In this document: positions 8,891-18,079 of the stretch, in pieces
Numbering within the stretch: position 1 is the stretch's first letter
Layout of the letters: each line of letters opens with the position of its first letter
DNA from: CAITSH01 sp945892985
GTDB taxonomy: Bacteria > Pseudomonadota > Gammaproteobacteria > Burkholderiales > SG8-39
Reading direction: 5' to 3'
Length of the DNA: 46,639 bases
NCBI GenBank assembly: GCA_945892985.1
Contig: CAMDDU010000035.1
Coordinates: 1 to 46,639, forward strand
The notes under the pieces: model-generated
Databases searched by the model: none
Told to the model about the DNA's origin: nothing
Seen by the model: only the letters and a program-made list of their open reading frames with translations
Made by a program: the position numbers and the translations under genes

Positions 8891-10792
8891 TTGATCACTC
8901 TGCGCAAACTCACCCTGCAACGCGGCATCAAAGTGCTGTTACGCGATGTCGACCTGATGGTTCACGCCGGCATGCGCATCGGACTTGTCGGCGCCAACGG
9001 CTGCGGCAAATCGAGCCTGTTCGCGCTTATGCTGGGCGAGTTGCATTCGGAGACCGGCGACCTTGACATGCAGGCGGGCCTCACCATAGCCCACGTCGCC
9101 CAGGAAGTGCCATCGACCATACAAGCGGCGATCGAATACGTCACTGACGGCGACACCGCGCTTCGCGCCATAGAGGCGGCCATCGCCGCCGCCGAAAAAA
9201 GCGGCGATGGCGAGCGCTTGGCGCTCGAACATGAACGCTACGAACACGCCCTGGGCTATGGCGCGGCCGCGCGCGCCGCCGCGCTGATGCACGGGCTCGG
9301 TTTTTCAGCCAGCCAGCAAACCACACCCGTGGCCGAATTCTCCGGCGGCTGGCGCATGCGCCTTAACCTGGCACGGGCGCTGATGTGCCGTTCCGATGTG
9401 CTGCTGCTGGACGAACCAACCAACCACCTCGATCTTGACGCCGTCATCTGGCTTGAGAACTGGCTGCGCAACTACCGCGGCACCTTGTTTTTGATTTCCC
9501 ACGACCGCGAATTTCTTGATGCGGCGGTCACCTCGATCATTTACGTCGAACTGCAGAAACTCAAGCTCTACACCGGCAACTACTCCGATTTCGAGGTTCA
9601 ATACGCCTCCCAACTGGCAAACCAGCAGTCGGCCTACCAGAAACAGCAGCGCGAAATCGCCCACCTGCACTCCTACGTCGAACGCTTCCGCGCCAAAGCA
9701 ACCAAGGCGCGCCAGGCGCAAAGCCGCATGAAAGCGCTGGCGCGCATGGAAATCATCGCCCCGGCCCACGTCGACACCCCCTTCACCTTCCGGTTCGCCG
9801 ACATCAGGGCAAGCCCCAACCCGCTGCTCTCCCTCGAGGACGCCGTAGCCGGCTACGGCGACAAGACGGTCATACAGAGCACCACACTGTCCATTCCCGA
9901 GGGCTCGCGCATCGGCCTGCTTGGCGCCAATGGCGCGGGCAAATCGACATTAATCCAGACGCTCGCCGGCATGCTGCCCCCGATCGCCGGAAATCGACGC
10001 GAGGGCAAGAACCTGAAAATCGGCTACTTCGCCCAGCACCAACTTGAGGCCCTGCGCAATGACGAGAGTCCGCTGCGCCACTTGATGCGCCTTGAGCCCA
10101 CCGCGCGCGAACAGGACTTGCGCGATTTTCTCGGCAGCTTTGACTTTCGCGGGGACATGGTCAGCGGCACCGTGGAATATTTTTCAGGCGGTGAGCGCGC
10201 GCGCCTGGCGCTGGCCATCATCGTGCGCCAGCAACCCAACCTGTTGCTCCTCGACGAACCGACCAACCACCTTGACCTGGATATGCGGCACGCGCTGACG
10301 CTGGCGCTCTCAGAATACGAGGGCGGCCTGGTTCTGGTTTCCCATGACCGCCACCTCATCCGTACCACCACTGACACGCTGATGCTGGTCGCCGACGGCC
10401 GCGTCCAGCCATTTGATGGCGACCTCGACGATTACCGTGACTGGCTCACCGAGGCACGCGCCGGCCAGAAAACCGGCACTGGCGACGACGGTGGCACCGT
10501 CAACCGCCGCGACCAGCGCCGTAACGAAGCGCAGGCGCGCAACGCGTCATTTGCCAGGAAAAAAGGCGTGCTGCGCAAAGTCGAAGCGGCGGAAAAACGT
10601 ATGGCGCAACTCTCAAACGAAAAAGCGCGGCTCGCAGCACTGCTGGCAAGCGAAGGCTTCTACACAGGAGATGACCGCGAGAAAATCCAGGCGGCCCTAT
10701 TTGAAGCAGCGCGTGTTGACGGTGCGCTGCAACAGGCAGAAGGCGAGTGGCTGACTCTGCAGGAAGAACTCGAGACAATGGGCGTGGAATAA
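8891..10792 (+). CDS. yheS: ABC-F family ATPase, YheS type
   Basis: A soluble ABC-F protein with two ATP-binding cassettes and no membrane domain; the family acts on ribosomes. Cassette 1 has GANGCGKSS (Walker A), FSGGWRMR (signature) and LLLDEPTNHLDLDAVIWLE. A linker near the middle carries VERFRAKATKARQAQSRMK. Cassette 2 has GANGAGKST, FSGGERARLALA and LLLDEPTNHLDLDM. A charged coiled-coil-like tail follows. The 633 residues and the order of motifs closely match E. coli YheS (EttA/Uup relatives differ in linker and tail). The start is TTG; the nearby ATG is out of frame. Its precise ribosomal role is inferred from the family. Confidence 0.92.
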   Translation: MITLRKLTLQRGIKVLLRDVDLMVHAGMRIGLVGANGCGKSSLFALMLGELHSETGDLDMQAGLTIAHVAQEVPSTIQAAIEYVTDGDTALRAIEAAIAAAEKSGDGERLALEHERYEHALGYGAAARAAALMHGLGFSASQQTTPVAEFSGGWRMRLNLARALMCRSDVLLLDEPTNHLDLDAVIWLENWLRNYRGTLFLISHDREFLDAAVTSIIYVELQKLKLYTGNYSDFEVQYASQLANQQSAYQKQQREIAHLHSYVERFRAKATKARQAQSRMKALARMEIIAPAHVDTPFTFRFADIRASPNPLLSLEDAVAGYGDKTVIQSTTLSIPEGSRIGLLGANGAGKSTLIQTLAGMLPPIAGNRREGKNLKIGYFAQHQLEALRNDESPLRHLMRLEPTAREQDLRDFLGSFDFRGDMVSGTVEYFSGGERARLALAIIVRQQPNLLLLDEPTNHLDLDMRHALTLALSEYEGGLVLVSHDRHLIRTTTDTLMLVADGRVQPFDGDLDDYRDWLTEARAGQKTGTGDDGGTVNRRDQRRNEAQARNASFARKKGVLRKVEAAEKRMAQLSNEKARLAALLASEGFYTGDDREKIQAALFEAARVDGALQQAEGEWLTLQEELETMGVE

Positions 10793-10906
10793 GCGGCCTC
10801 CGGCCACCGACAGCCCGCCCTCGCCCGGTCACGCCATCGCTGCAAGGCACCGGCTGGAAAGCCTTACCTGGAGCCGATTTCCAGCTCATTAGCACATCGA
10901 ACAGCC

Positions 10907-11431
10907 CTAATTGAGCAGTTTGGGCGCAACATCCGCGGTGCTCGCGGCCATTGAACCGGGCAGGACCAAAGGCATATCCCACTCCGCTTTCATCACCGCC
11001 TGGTGTAGCAGGCTGGTGATGCCGTGCAACAGCTTGTAGTCAAGACCCAGATTGAGTCCTTGCCCCTCACGCGGCAACAGCGTGAGCACGTTCTGCCCCT
11101 CGGCCGAGCGCCCGCTGCTCATACGCGCCACCAGCATGGGCTCGGTACCCAGCGGGTAGCTGTCAGCCTCTTCTTTGTAGGGGGTGGCAAAGTCGGCCTG
11201 CGCCAACGCCTTCTCGTGCTCCATGCCCAGCAGCGCCTTGCGCGCTTCGGGCGCCGCCTGCGTGACGATTGCCGGTGCGCTTTCCGCCATCTTGATCAGG
11301 ATGGGCCATAACAGCCTGACGCAGCGGCGCGTCAACCACAGCCGCAACTCGGCCCCCTCATTGGTGGCGAAACGCGCCAGCAAACGGTCCTGTTCGGCGT
11401 TGAACTCGATTTTGACCTGGCGGATATTCAT
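10907..11431 (-). CDS. Hypothetical protein, unrecognised family
   Basis: A 174-residue protein from the ATG (an upstream TTG would add two residues). It begins with a strand-like VKIEFNAEQDRLLARF segment and then an amphipathic LWLTRRCVRLLWPIL helix. No signal peptide, clear membrane span or catalytic motif is visible. It looks like a real gene: it is codon-biased, has a stable frame, and lies between a convergent ABC-F gene and the fusA-like terminator. I do not recognise a function. It is transcribed in the same direction as the EF-G gene but is separated from it by a strong terminator. Confidence 0.65.
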   Translation of the reverse strand: MNIRQVKIEFNAEQDRLLARFATNEGAELRLWLTRRCVRLLWPILIKMAESAPAIVTQAAPEARKALLGMEHEKALAQADFATPYKEEADSYPLGTEPMLVARMSSGRSAEGQNVLTLLPREGQGLNLGLDYKLLHGITSLLHQAVMKAEWDMPLVLPGSMAASTADVAPKLLN

Positions 11432-11488
11432 GGGCAAAATTTTAACCGTGTTTCAGCCACGCAAAGACGGTGCAGGGGACGCACCAAA

Positions 11489-11515
11489 TAAAAAAGCGGG
11501 CAAGCCCGCTTTTTT
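11489..11515 (-). terminator. Rho-independent terminator after the EF-G gene
   Basis: The perfect stem AGCGGGC / GCCCGCT with an AA loop is flanked by A- and T-runs on both sides, so it can work in either direction. It lies 30 bp beyond the stop codon of the EF-G gene. Confidence 0.9.
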
Positions 11516-11546
11516 ATTTTTCCAGGAAAGCCCGATGAAAAACGGC

Positions 11547-13676
11547 TTACTTGGCTTCCTTTTCCATGAGCTTGTCCACGAGCCCGGCGGGTACTTCGGC
11601 GTAGTGGGCAAATTCCATGGTGAAGGTGCCGCGACCGCTGGTGGTGGAGCGCAGGAAGTTGATATAGCCGAACATCTCGGCCAACGGGACAAAGCCCTGC
11701 ACAAACGCTGACGGGCCCTTCTGGCCCTGGTCGGTGACCTGACCGCGACGACGGTTGATGTCGCCGATGATGTCGCCAAGATACTCCGCTTCGGTCACCA
11801 CCTCGACGCCCATCACCGGCTCGAGGAGCTTGGGCTTACCCATCCTGTGCGCCTCGCGAAAGCAGCTGCGGCCGGCGATTTCAAATGCCAGCGCCGAGGA
11901 GTCGACGTCGTGGAATTTGCCATCGAGCAGGCGCGCCTTGAAGTCGACCACTTCGTAGCCGGCGATCTGGCCCTTCTTGCTCTCGGTGCGGATGGCATGC
12001 TCGACCGCGGGGATGTATTCGCGCGGAATACGGCCGCCGGTGACCTCATCCGAGAAATGCACGCCCTCGCCGGCACCGAGGGGCTCGAACACCATTTTCA
12101 CCTCGGCGAACTGGCCCGAACCGCCCGATTGCTTTTTGTGCGTGTAGATATGCTCGACAATCTTGCCGAAGGCTTCGCGAAAGCTGACCTTGGGCTTGCC
12201 CATCACCGCCTCGACGCCCAGCTCGGTACGCATGCGGTCGATGGTGATCTCAAGGTGCAACTCGCCCATGCCGCGCAACACCGTCTGGCCGGTCTCCTGG
12301 TCGACGTTAAGACGCAATGACGGGTCAGCCTTGACCATCTTGTAGATCGCGGTCGACATCTTGTCGATGTCGGCACGCGTCTTGGGCTCGACCGACACGC
12401 TGATAACCGGGTCGGGAAAGCGCATGCGCTCCAACAGTACCGGATGGTCCGGGTCGCACAGCGAATCGCCGGTCTCGGTGTCCTTCATCGACACGAAGGC
12501 GCAGATGTCACCGGCGCGCGCTTCATCGATATCCTTGGTGATGTTGGCCTGCACCTCGACGATGCGACCAATACGCTCTTTCTTGCTGCGCGTGACGTTG
12601 TAAAGGTTGTCGCCCTTCTTGATCACACCGGAATAAACACGCACAAAGGTGAGCGTGCCGAACTGGTCGTTGATGACCTTGAAGGCCAGGGCGCGCGCCG
12701 GGGCGTCGTCCGTGACTTCCTGCACGCCAACCGATTTGCCGTCCTCGTTCACGAGCGTGATGCCACCATTCTCGCCCGGGTAGGGCATGTAGTCGATCAC
12801 GCCATCGAGCAGCTGCTGCACGCCCTTGTTCTTGAACGACGAGCCGCAGAAAATCGGCATCAGCTGGCCGCTGACCACACCCTTGCGGATGCAGGCCTTG
12901 AGCACGGCCGGATCGAACTTGTCGTTTTCGACAAATTCCATGAAGGCGTCATCATCGAGCGCCAGTGCCGACTCGAGCATTTCCTTGCGCAGCTCCGGAA
13001 CGCGGTCGATCCAGTCGTTGTCGGCGGTGGCGGTAAACTTGAAGCGCTCCTTGAGCTTGTCAAGGGGCACCGTCTCCCACACGCTGTCCTTGTCTTCCGA
13101 GGCCCAGACATAACCCACGCCAGCCACCAGGTCGACCATGCCGACAAATTCGTCGTGACTGCCGATGGGGATCTGGCACAGCAGGATATTGGCGCCAAGG
13201 CGCTCCTTGATGCCCTTGACGCAGTGGGCAAAGTTGGCGCCCATGCGGTCCATTTTATTGATGTAGCACATACGCGGCACGTTGTACTGGTTGGCCAGGC
13301 GCCAGTTGGTCTCGGTCTGCGGCTCCACGCCGGCCACGCCGTCAAACACCACCACGGCGCCATCGAGCACACGCAGCGAACGGTTCACCTCAATGGTGAA
13401 ATCGACGTGCCCGGGCGTGTCGATGATGTTGATCTGGTAGCCCTTCCACTCGGTCGAGACGGCGGCGCTCTGGATGGTGATGCCGCGCTTGCGCTCTTGC
13501 TCGAGGTAATCGGTCGTCGTGCTGCTCTTGCCGTCCTTGGTGTCATGCACGTCGATGATCTGGTGCTTTTTGCCGGTGTAGTAGAGCACGCGCTCGGTAG
13601 TCGTCGTCTTGCCCGCGTCAATGTGCGCGATGATGCCGATGTTGCGGTAGAGTTTGAGCTCTTTCTGCCTGGCCAT
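11547..13676 (-). CDS. fusA: Elongation factor G, probable paralogue outside the str operon
   Basis: Ribosomal translocase GTPase of 709 residues. G motifs are AHIDAGKT (17-24), DTPGH (86-90) and NKMD (140-143); domains II-V follow, with RGMGELHLE and the C-terminal GRGTF segment. Switch I and its surroundings differ from standard bacterial EF-G: VHDTKDGKSSTTTDYLEQER replaces the usual short VHDG-A-MDWMEQE form, and NVPRMCYINKMDRMGANF is unusual. There is no rpsL, rpsG or tuf beside it; its neighbours are queG and a hypothetical gene. This suggests a second EF-G (spdEFG / mitochondrial-EFG1-like) rather than the str-operon copy, an inference that needs a tree. It may act in translocation, ribosome recycling or both. 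Confidence 0.88.
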   Translation of the reverse strand: MARQKELKLYRNIGIIAHIDAGKTTTTERVLYYTGKKHQIIDVHDTKDGKSSTTTDYLEQERKRGITIQSAAVSTEWKGYQINIIDTPGHVDFTIEVNRSLRVLDGAVVVFDGVAGVEPQTETNWRLANQYNVPRMCYINKMDRMGANFAHCVKGIKERLGANILLCQIPIGSHDEFVGMVDLVAGVGYVWASEDKDSVWETVPLDKLKERFKFTATADNDWIDRVPELRKEMLESALALDDDAFMEFVENDKFDPAVLKACIRKGVVSGQLMPIFCGSSFKNKGVQQLLDGVIDYMPYPGENGGITLVNEDGKSVGVQEVTDDAPARALAFKVINDQFGTLTFVRVYSGVIKKGDNLYNVTRSKKERIGRIVEVQANITKDIDEARAGDICAFVSMKDTETGDSLCDPDHPVLLERMRFPDPVISVSVEPKTRADIDKMSTAIYKMVKADPSLRLNVDQETGQTVLRGMGELHLEITIDRMRTELGVEAVMGKPKVSFREAFGKIVEHIYTHKKQSGGSGQFAEVKMVFEPLGAGEGVHFSDEVTGGRIPREYIPAVEHAIRTESKKGQIAGYEVVDFKARLLDGKFHDVDSSALAFEIAGRSCFREAHRMGKPKLLEPVMGVEVVTEAEYLGDIIGDINRRRGQVTDQGQKGPSAFVQGFVPLAEMFGYINFLRSTTSGRGTFTMEFAHYAEVPAGLVDKLMEKEAK

Positions 13677-14093
13677 GATTGTTGCCCTAAAAAATAAAAA
13701 GTAATTACCCCGGCGGCTGCCGCCCCCGAGTCCGGTATCGCTATTGCTCTTGCATATTGCTAAGGGGAACTGGAATTTGAGCCGTTATGGTGCGAGGTCT
13801 TCCCGGCCCATCTCAACTGGGCACGCGCCGCAATTTCCGCCGGCCCGTTTGCCCGATTTTTCCGCAATGATTCCGTAATTGTTCCTCGCAGCGCGGCATT
13901 TTACTTCAACTAGGTTTTAAATTCAGGACTTTAAGCTGGCAGCGGCCGCGATTAAATAGCGCCCACTAACACCAGAAGGGGCGGCCAAGCCGACTGGAAA
14001 GTCGCACAAGGCGGGGGGGGGGTTGCAGTCGCGCTCCCGCTTACGCCCTGGCGCGCGCCGAAGCTGCTGCAGACTAGCCCGCGCCGTCCGAAT
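13677..14093. other. 417-bp intergenic region upstream of the EF-G gene
   Basis: No convincing coding frame or RNA gene was seen. The part next to the EF-G start is AT-richer and presumably holds its promoter, but I found no clear -35/-10 pair. A run of ten G residues lies at 14013-14022, a possible slippage or assembly weak point. Confidence 0.6.
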
Positions 14094-15218
14094 TCAGCTC
14101 GGGCCGCTACCGGCGTGCCGGGCCAGCGCCCAGGCGACATGCTCGCGCACCAAGGCCGACGGGTCTTCCTCCCGCGAGCGCAAAGCCCTCAAGGTCACCT
14201 CCCCCGAAGGTGCGTTGCCCAGGCCAACCGCCAGATTGCGCGACCAGCGCTCATAGCCGATGCGGTGAATCGCACTACCGGCGGTGCGCTCAAGGAATTC
14301 GCGCTCGGTCCAGGCAAAAAGATCCGCCAGTTGCGCGTTATCCAGGCCATGACGCACACGGAAATCGGGCTCTGCGCTGACCTGGGCGTACTTGTTCCAG
14401 GGACACACCAGCTGGCAGTCATCACAACCATAAACACGGTTGCCAATGAGCGGTCGCAACGCGACCGGGATGGAACCTTTGAGCTCTATGGTGAGATAGG
14501 AAATGCAACGCCTCGCATCCAGTTCACGCGGCCCGACAATCGCCTGCGTCGGGCAGACATCAATACACTTGGTGCAACTGCCGCAATGCTCGGCCAGGGG
14601 AACGTCAGTCGGCAAAGGCAGGTCGGTGTAGATCTCGCCCAAAAAGAACAAAGACCCCGCCTCGCGCGAAAGCAGCAGCGTATGCTTGCCGCGCCACCCA
14701 AGCCCGGCCCGGGTGGCGATCTCCACCTCCATAACGGGCGCCGAGTCGACAAACACCCGGTGACCGAAGGCCCCGACCTCAGCCTGGATGCGATCGGCCA
14801 GCGTCTGCAGACGTCCGCGTAACACCTTGTGATAGTCGCGGCCGAGGGCGTAGCGCGCGATATAGGCCTTGTCTGCATCGGCTATAACGCCCCACGCTTC
14901 GGCACCTGCGTCAGCTTGATGTTGATAGTCGAGGCGAACTGAGATAACGCGCAGGGTTCCGGGCACCAGTTCCTGCGGACGCGAGCGCCGCGTGCCATGC
15001 CTTGCCATATAATCCATCTCGCCGTGAAAACCCTTTGCCAGCCAATCGGCAAGCCGTTTTTCGGCGATGGCGAGATCGCAATCGGCTACGCCGACCGCGC
15101 CGAAGCCAAGCTCGCGCCCCCAAGCCTTGATAGCGGCGGCCAGCATGGCGTAATCGACCGCGCTCTTCGCCGGCTCTTTGGCCGCGTCCTTGTTTAGGGG
15201 TTCCTGCGTTTGACTCAT
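14094..15218 (-). CDS. queG: Epoxyqueuosine reductase
   Basis: Cobalamin- and iron-sulfur-dependent enzyme that makes queuosine from epoxyqueuosine in tRNA. The 374-residue product carries the N-terminal cobalamin-binding domain (RYALGRDYHKVLR; DSAPVMEVEIA). Two [4Fe-4S] cluster motifs follow: CGSCTKCIDVCP (Cys212, 215, 218, 222) and, after Cys238, GCDDCQLVCPWN (Cys265, 268, 272). A HEAT-like C-terminus ends it. I choose the ATG giving MSQTQEP; an in-frame ATG three codons upstream is possible. The 5' end overlaps the start of the divergent tsaE gene by about nine bases. Confidence 0.93.
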   Translation of the reverse strand: MSQTQEPLNKDAAKEPAKSAVDYAMLAAAIKAWGRELGFGAVGVADCDLAIAEKRLADWLAKGFHGEMDYMARHGTRRSRPQELVPGTLRVISVRLDYQHQADAGAEAWGVIADADKAYIARYALGRDYHKVLRGRLQTLADRIQAEVGAFGHRVFVDSAPVMEVEIATRAGLGWRGKHTLLLSREAGSLFFLGEIYTDLPLPTDVPLAEHCGSCTKCIDVCPTQAIVGPRELDARRCISYLTIELKGSIPVALRPLIGNRVYGCDDCQLVCPWNKYAQVSAEPDFRVRHGLDNAQLADLFAWTEREFLERTAGSAIHRIGYERWSRNLAVGLGNAPSGEVTLRALRSREEDPSALVREHVAWALARHAGSGPS

Positions 15219-15713
15219 CCTGATCATATTAAAGCCTTGACCCTGCACCTGCCCGACCTGGCCGCGACCGAGCGCCTTGGCGTGCAACTGGCAGGCTTGC
15301 TGCACCCGGGGCTCAAAATTTATCTTTCCGGCGACCTTGGCAGCGGCAAAACCACCCTGGTACGCGCCCTGCTGGCCGCAGCTGGTTACGGTGGGCGGGT
15401 AAAAAGTCCGACTTATGCATTGGTTGAACTTTACGTCATTTCTAAGTTATACTTGTACCACTTTGATTTTTATCGATTCCGAGACCCTGAGGAATGGCAG
15501 GGTGCGGGTTTTCGAGAGCACTTTGATGGCAGCGCAGTTTGCCTGGTTGAGTGGCCGGAAAAAGCTGCGGGTTTATTGCCACCTGCCGACCTCGATATAT
15601 CGATCGCCATACCCGACCAGCGCCAAGGCGGTGGACGGAACCTTAAGATCAGCGCCAACAGCGCATCAGGGGAAAATTGTCTAATCGCTTTGCAGCCCGC
15701 ATCCTCCTCATAA
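15210..15713 (+). CDS. tsaE: tRNA threonylcarbamoyladenosine biosynthesis ATPase TsaE
   Basis: ATPase partner of TsaB/TsaD in forming t6A37 of ANN-decoding tRNAs. The 167-residue product has Walker A GDLGSGKTT, the conserved KSPTYALVE, YHFDFYRFRDPEE and CLVEWPEK motifs. The start is TTG (after AGGGG at a suitable distance); a second in-frame TTG nine codons later would also fit the family. With the first start, its 5' end overlaps the divergent queG start. The 3' end overlaps amiC by 37 bp, so tsaE and amiC are likely co-transcribed. Confidence 0.92.
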   Translation: MTHPDHIKALTLHLPDLAATERLGVQLAGLLHPGLKIYLSGDLGSGKTTLVRALLAAAGYGGRVKSPTYALVELYVISKLYLYHFDFYRFRDPEEWQGAGFREHFDGSAVCLVEWPEKAAGLLPPADLDISIAIPDQRQGGGRNLKISANSASGENCLIALQPASSS

Positions 15714-17185
15714 CGCATGTTGCACTGCGGGTCCTTTTCTTCACTATAGTTCCGCTGTTCCTGATCGCCTTTGCCGTACACGCCATCGCCGCAGCCCCAC
15801 CCGCGCCCGATACAACAGCCAACACCATCAAAGCCGTGCGCATCTGGCCCTCGCCGGTCTACACCCGCATCACACTCGAGTCCAAGGCACCGATACGACA
15901 CGAATTACTGTCGGTAAAAAATCCCGAACGCTTGGTGCTCGACATCGAGAACTTCGACTTCGCCAGCGTGCAGCAGGAACTCACCGGCAAGCTTCTGCCC
16001 GACGATCCATTCATCGCATCGATACGCGCCGGTCGCTACAAGCCCGGCGTCGTACGCGTGGTCTTCGACCTCAAGACCGAGGTCAAGCCGCAGATATTCA
16101 CACTCAAGCCGGTCGGCGAATACGGCCATCGCCTGGTGCTCGATGTCTACCCCGCGCTTGCAACCGATCCGCTGATGGCCTTGCTGGACAAACCCGCCGC
16201 CCCGCAGTCAGAGGCATCCGGGGCAGCCAGAAAATCCGACCCTGCCCAAGCTGGGAAAACTGATCCCGCACCCTTGCCCTCCACGACGCCAACGACCGCC
16301 GTGGCGGAGAACAAACCGGCTGACAGCAAGTCCGAGGGCAAGAATGGCAAAGGGTCCGGTGTCGCACGTCTTATCACCGTTGTCATAGACGCCGGACACG
16401 GTGGCGAGGATCCGGGTGCCCGCGGTCATCACGGCAGCTATGAGAAAAACATCACCCTCACCATCGCCCGAAAACTCAAGACGGTGATCGATGCCGAACC
16501 GAACATGCGCGCGGTGCTGACACGCGACGGCGACTACTTCATCCCCCTTGGCGGGCGGGTTGAAAAAGCGCGTCGCGTCAAGGCCGACTTGTTTGTATCC
16601 GTTCACGCCGATGCCTTCATCAAGCCGCACGCACGCGGCTCCTCGGTATTTGTGCTGTCCGAGCGCGGCGCAACATCAAGCGCGGCAAAATGGCTGGCAA
16701 AAAAGGAAAACGACGCCGACCTGATAGGCGGCGTCAACATCGCGGTCAAGGATCGGTACCTCGCGCAGACCCTGCTCGACCTGTCGCAGACGGCCCAGAT
16801 CAACGACAGCCTCAAACTGGCGCGCTCGGTGCTTGCCGAGCTGGGCGCCATCAATACCCTGCACAAGGCGCACGCCGAGCAGGCGAGCTTCGCCGTGCTC
16901 AAAGCCCCGGACATCCCTTCTATCCTGGTCGAGACCGCGTTCATCAGCAATCCGGAAGAAGAACAACGGCTCAATGACCAGGGCTACCAGGAAAAAATGG
17001 CGCAGGCGATTTTCCAGGGAATAAAGCGCTACTTCGCGAAAAACCCGCCTCTTACACGCCCCGTGGTCACGTCCGATGCCGGGGAGCCGGCGAAAAGGAC
17101 TACCGGCACCTCCGCCTTGGAGGCGCCAACCCCCGGCGCAAAGTCGCCAAGCCGCACCAACCTGGCCGCCAACGCATCGCGCTGA
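15677..17185 (+). CDS. amiC: N-acetylmuramoyl-L-alanine amidase, AmiC type
   Basis: Periplasmic zinc amidase that cleaves septal peptidoglycan during cell separation. The 502-residue protein has an N-terminal hydrophobic export segment (about 10-39), an AMIN domain (about 50-160) that targets the septum, a low-complexity Ala/Pro/Lys linker (about 172-228), and an Amidase_3 domain (about 232-450). Zinc and catalytic residues visible are His241 in DAGHGGEDPGA, Glu256, His310 in VSVHADAF, and the Glu in LVETAFISN. The start is TTG inside the 3' end of tsaE. The C-terminal 45 residues are disordered. EnvC/NlpD-type activators are not in the window. Confidence 0.93.
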   Translation: MSNRFAARILLITHVALRVLFFTIVPLFLIAFAVHAIAAAPPAPDTTANTIKAVRIWPSPVYTRITLESKAPIRHELLSVKNPERLVLDIENFDFASVQQELTGKLLPDDPFIASIRAGRYKPGVVRVVFDLKTEVKPQIFTLKPVGEYGHRLVLDVYPALATDPLMALLDKPAAPQSEASGAARKSDPAQAGKTDPAPLPSTTPTTAVAENKPADSKSEGKNGKGSGVARLITVVIDAGHGGEDPGARGHHGSYEKNITLTIARKLKTVIDAEPNMRAVLTRDGDYFIPLGGRVEKARRVKADLFVSVHADAFIKPHARGSSVFVLSERGATSSAAKWLAKKENDADLIGGVNIAVKDRYLAQTLLDLSQTAQINDSLKLARSVLAELGAINTLHKAHAEQASFAVLKAPDIPSILVETAFISNPEEEQRLNDQGYQEKMAQAIFQGIKRYFAKNPPLTRPVVTSDAGEPAKRTTGTSALEAPTPGAKSPSRTNLAANASR

Positions 17186-17314
17186 ACAGGCCCTGCATCC
17201 GCACACACGCAATGCTTCTAGGGCCAGGACTGTGTCTGCGCGCCCCGGCGTTTAAGGAACTTCAGGAACTTCAGAGCCGCGCTTGAACGAACCCGGGGCA
17301 CAAACCCGGGGCAC

Positions 17315-17956
17315 TCAGGCTTTGCGCAGTTTCTCGCGCAGGAATGCAAATACCAGCGGCAACAAGGACACCCCGATGATTACAAGAATCACAGCAGTCA
17401 GGTTATTGCGAATGACCGGCAGGTTGCCGAAGAACACGCCCGCATACACCAGCGACACCACCCAGACCAGCGCACCGACCACGTTATAGGTGAGAAAACG
17501 CGAGTAAGTCATGCTGCCCACGCCCGCCACAAACGGTGCAAAGGTGCGTACAAAAGGCAGGAAGCGCGCAATGATGATGGTCTTGCCGCCGTGTTTTTCG
17601 TAGAAAGCGTGGGTGCGATCGAGGGCCTTGCGGTTGAACCAGCGTGAGTCCTCCCAGTGAAAGACCTTGGGGCCCAGATAGTTGCCGATGGCGTAATTGA
17701 CGGTGTCACCAAGAATCGCGGCGACCACCAGCACCAGCACCAGCGCATGCGGATTCATGTCCGATGCCGCCCACAGCGCGCCGGCCACAAACAGCAGCGA
17801 GTCTCCGGGCAGGAAGGGCATCACCACCAGGCCGGTTTCGCAAAATATGATCAGGAACAGAATGACATAAATCCAGGTGCCGTATTGCGTCAGCAATGCC
17901 GCCAGGTGCTTGTCTAGGTGCAACAACAGGTCCATCAACTGCATCAGCAAATCCAT
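17315..17956 (-). CDS. DedA-family inner-membrane protein
   Basis: The 213-residue polytopic membrane protein carries the DedA signature: FCETGLVVMPFLPGDSLLF near residue 40, then GDTVNYAIGNYLG, FYEKHGGKTIIIARFLPFVRTFAPFVAG, and four to five hydrophobic segments. DedA proteins are needed for membrane homeostasis, and some members flip undecaprenyl phosphate or phosphatidylethanolamine; which lipid this one handles is not visible. It converges with amiC and diverges from mutL. Confidence 0.9.
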   Translation of the reverse strand: MDLLMQLMDLLLHLDKHLAALLTQYGTWIYVILFLIIFCETGLVVMPFLPGDSLLFVAGALWAASDMNPHALVLVLVVAAILGDTVNYAIGNYLGPKVFHWEDSRWFNRKALDRTHAFYEKHGGKTIIIARFLPFVRTFAPFVAGVGSMTYSRFLTYNVVGALVWVVSLVYAGVFFGNLPVIRNNLTAVILVIIGVSLLPLVFAFLREKLRKA

Positions 17957-18079
17957 GGGCGTTCCGGAATACGATCAAGGCCCGCATTCTACCGACTGTA
18001 TAATTGTTTTTGTCGTCGATTTGAGCGGACATCAGAACGGACATCGGTCGATGCCGCTCAATCACTCCTTGCCCATCCC

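Noticed and set aside
12444..13697. A 417-codon plus-strand frame opposite the EF-G gene
   Set aside because: It is the antisense shadow of a clear EF-G gene and has no recognisable domain of its own.
17289..17314. Direct repeat ACCCGGGGCAC between amiC and the DedA gene as a possible attachment site
   Set aside because: Only two short adjacent copies, with no integrase or tRNA nearby.
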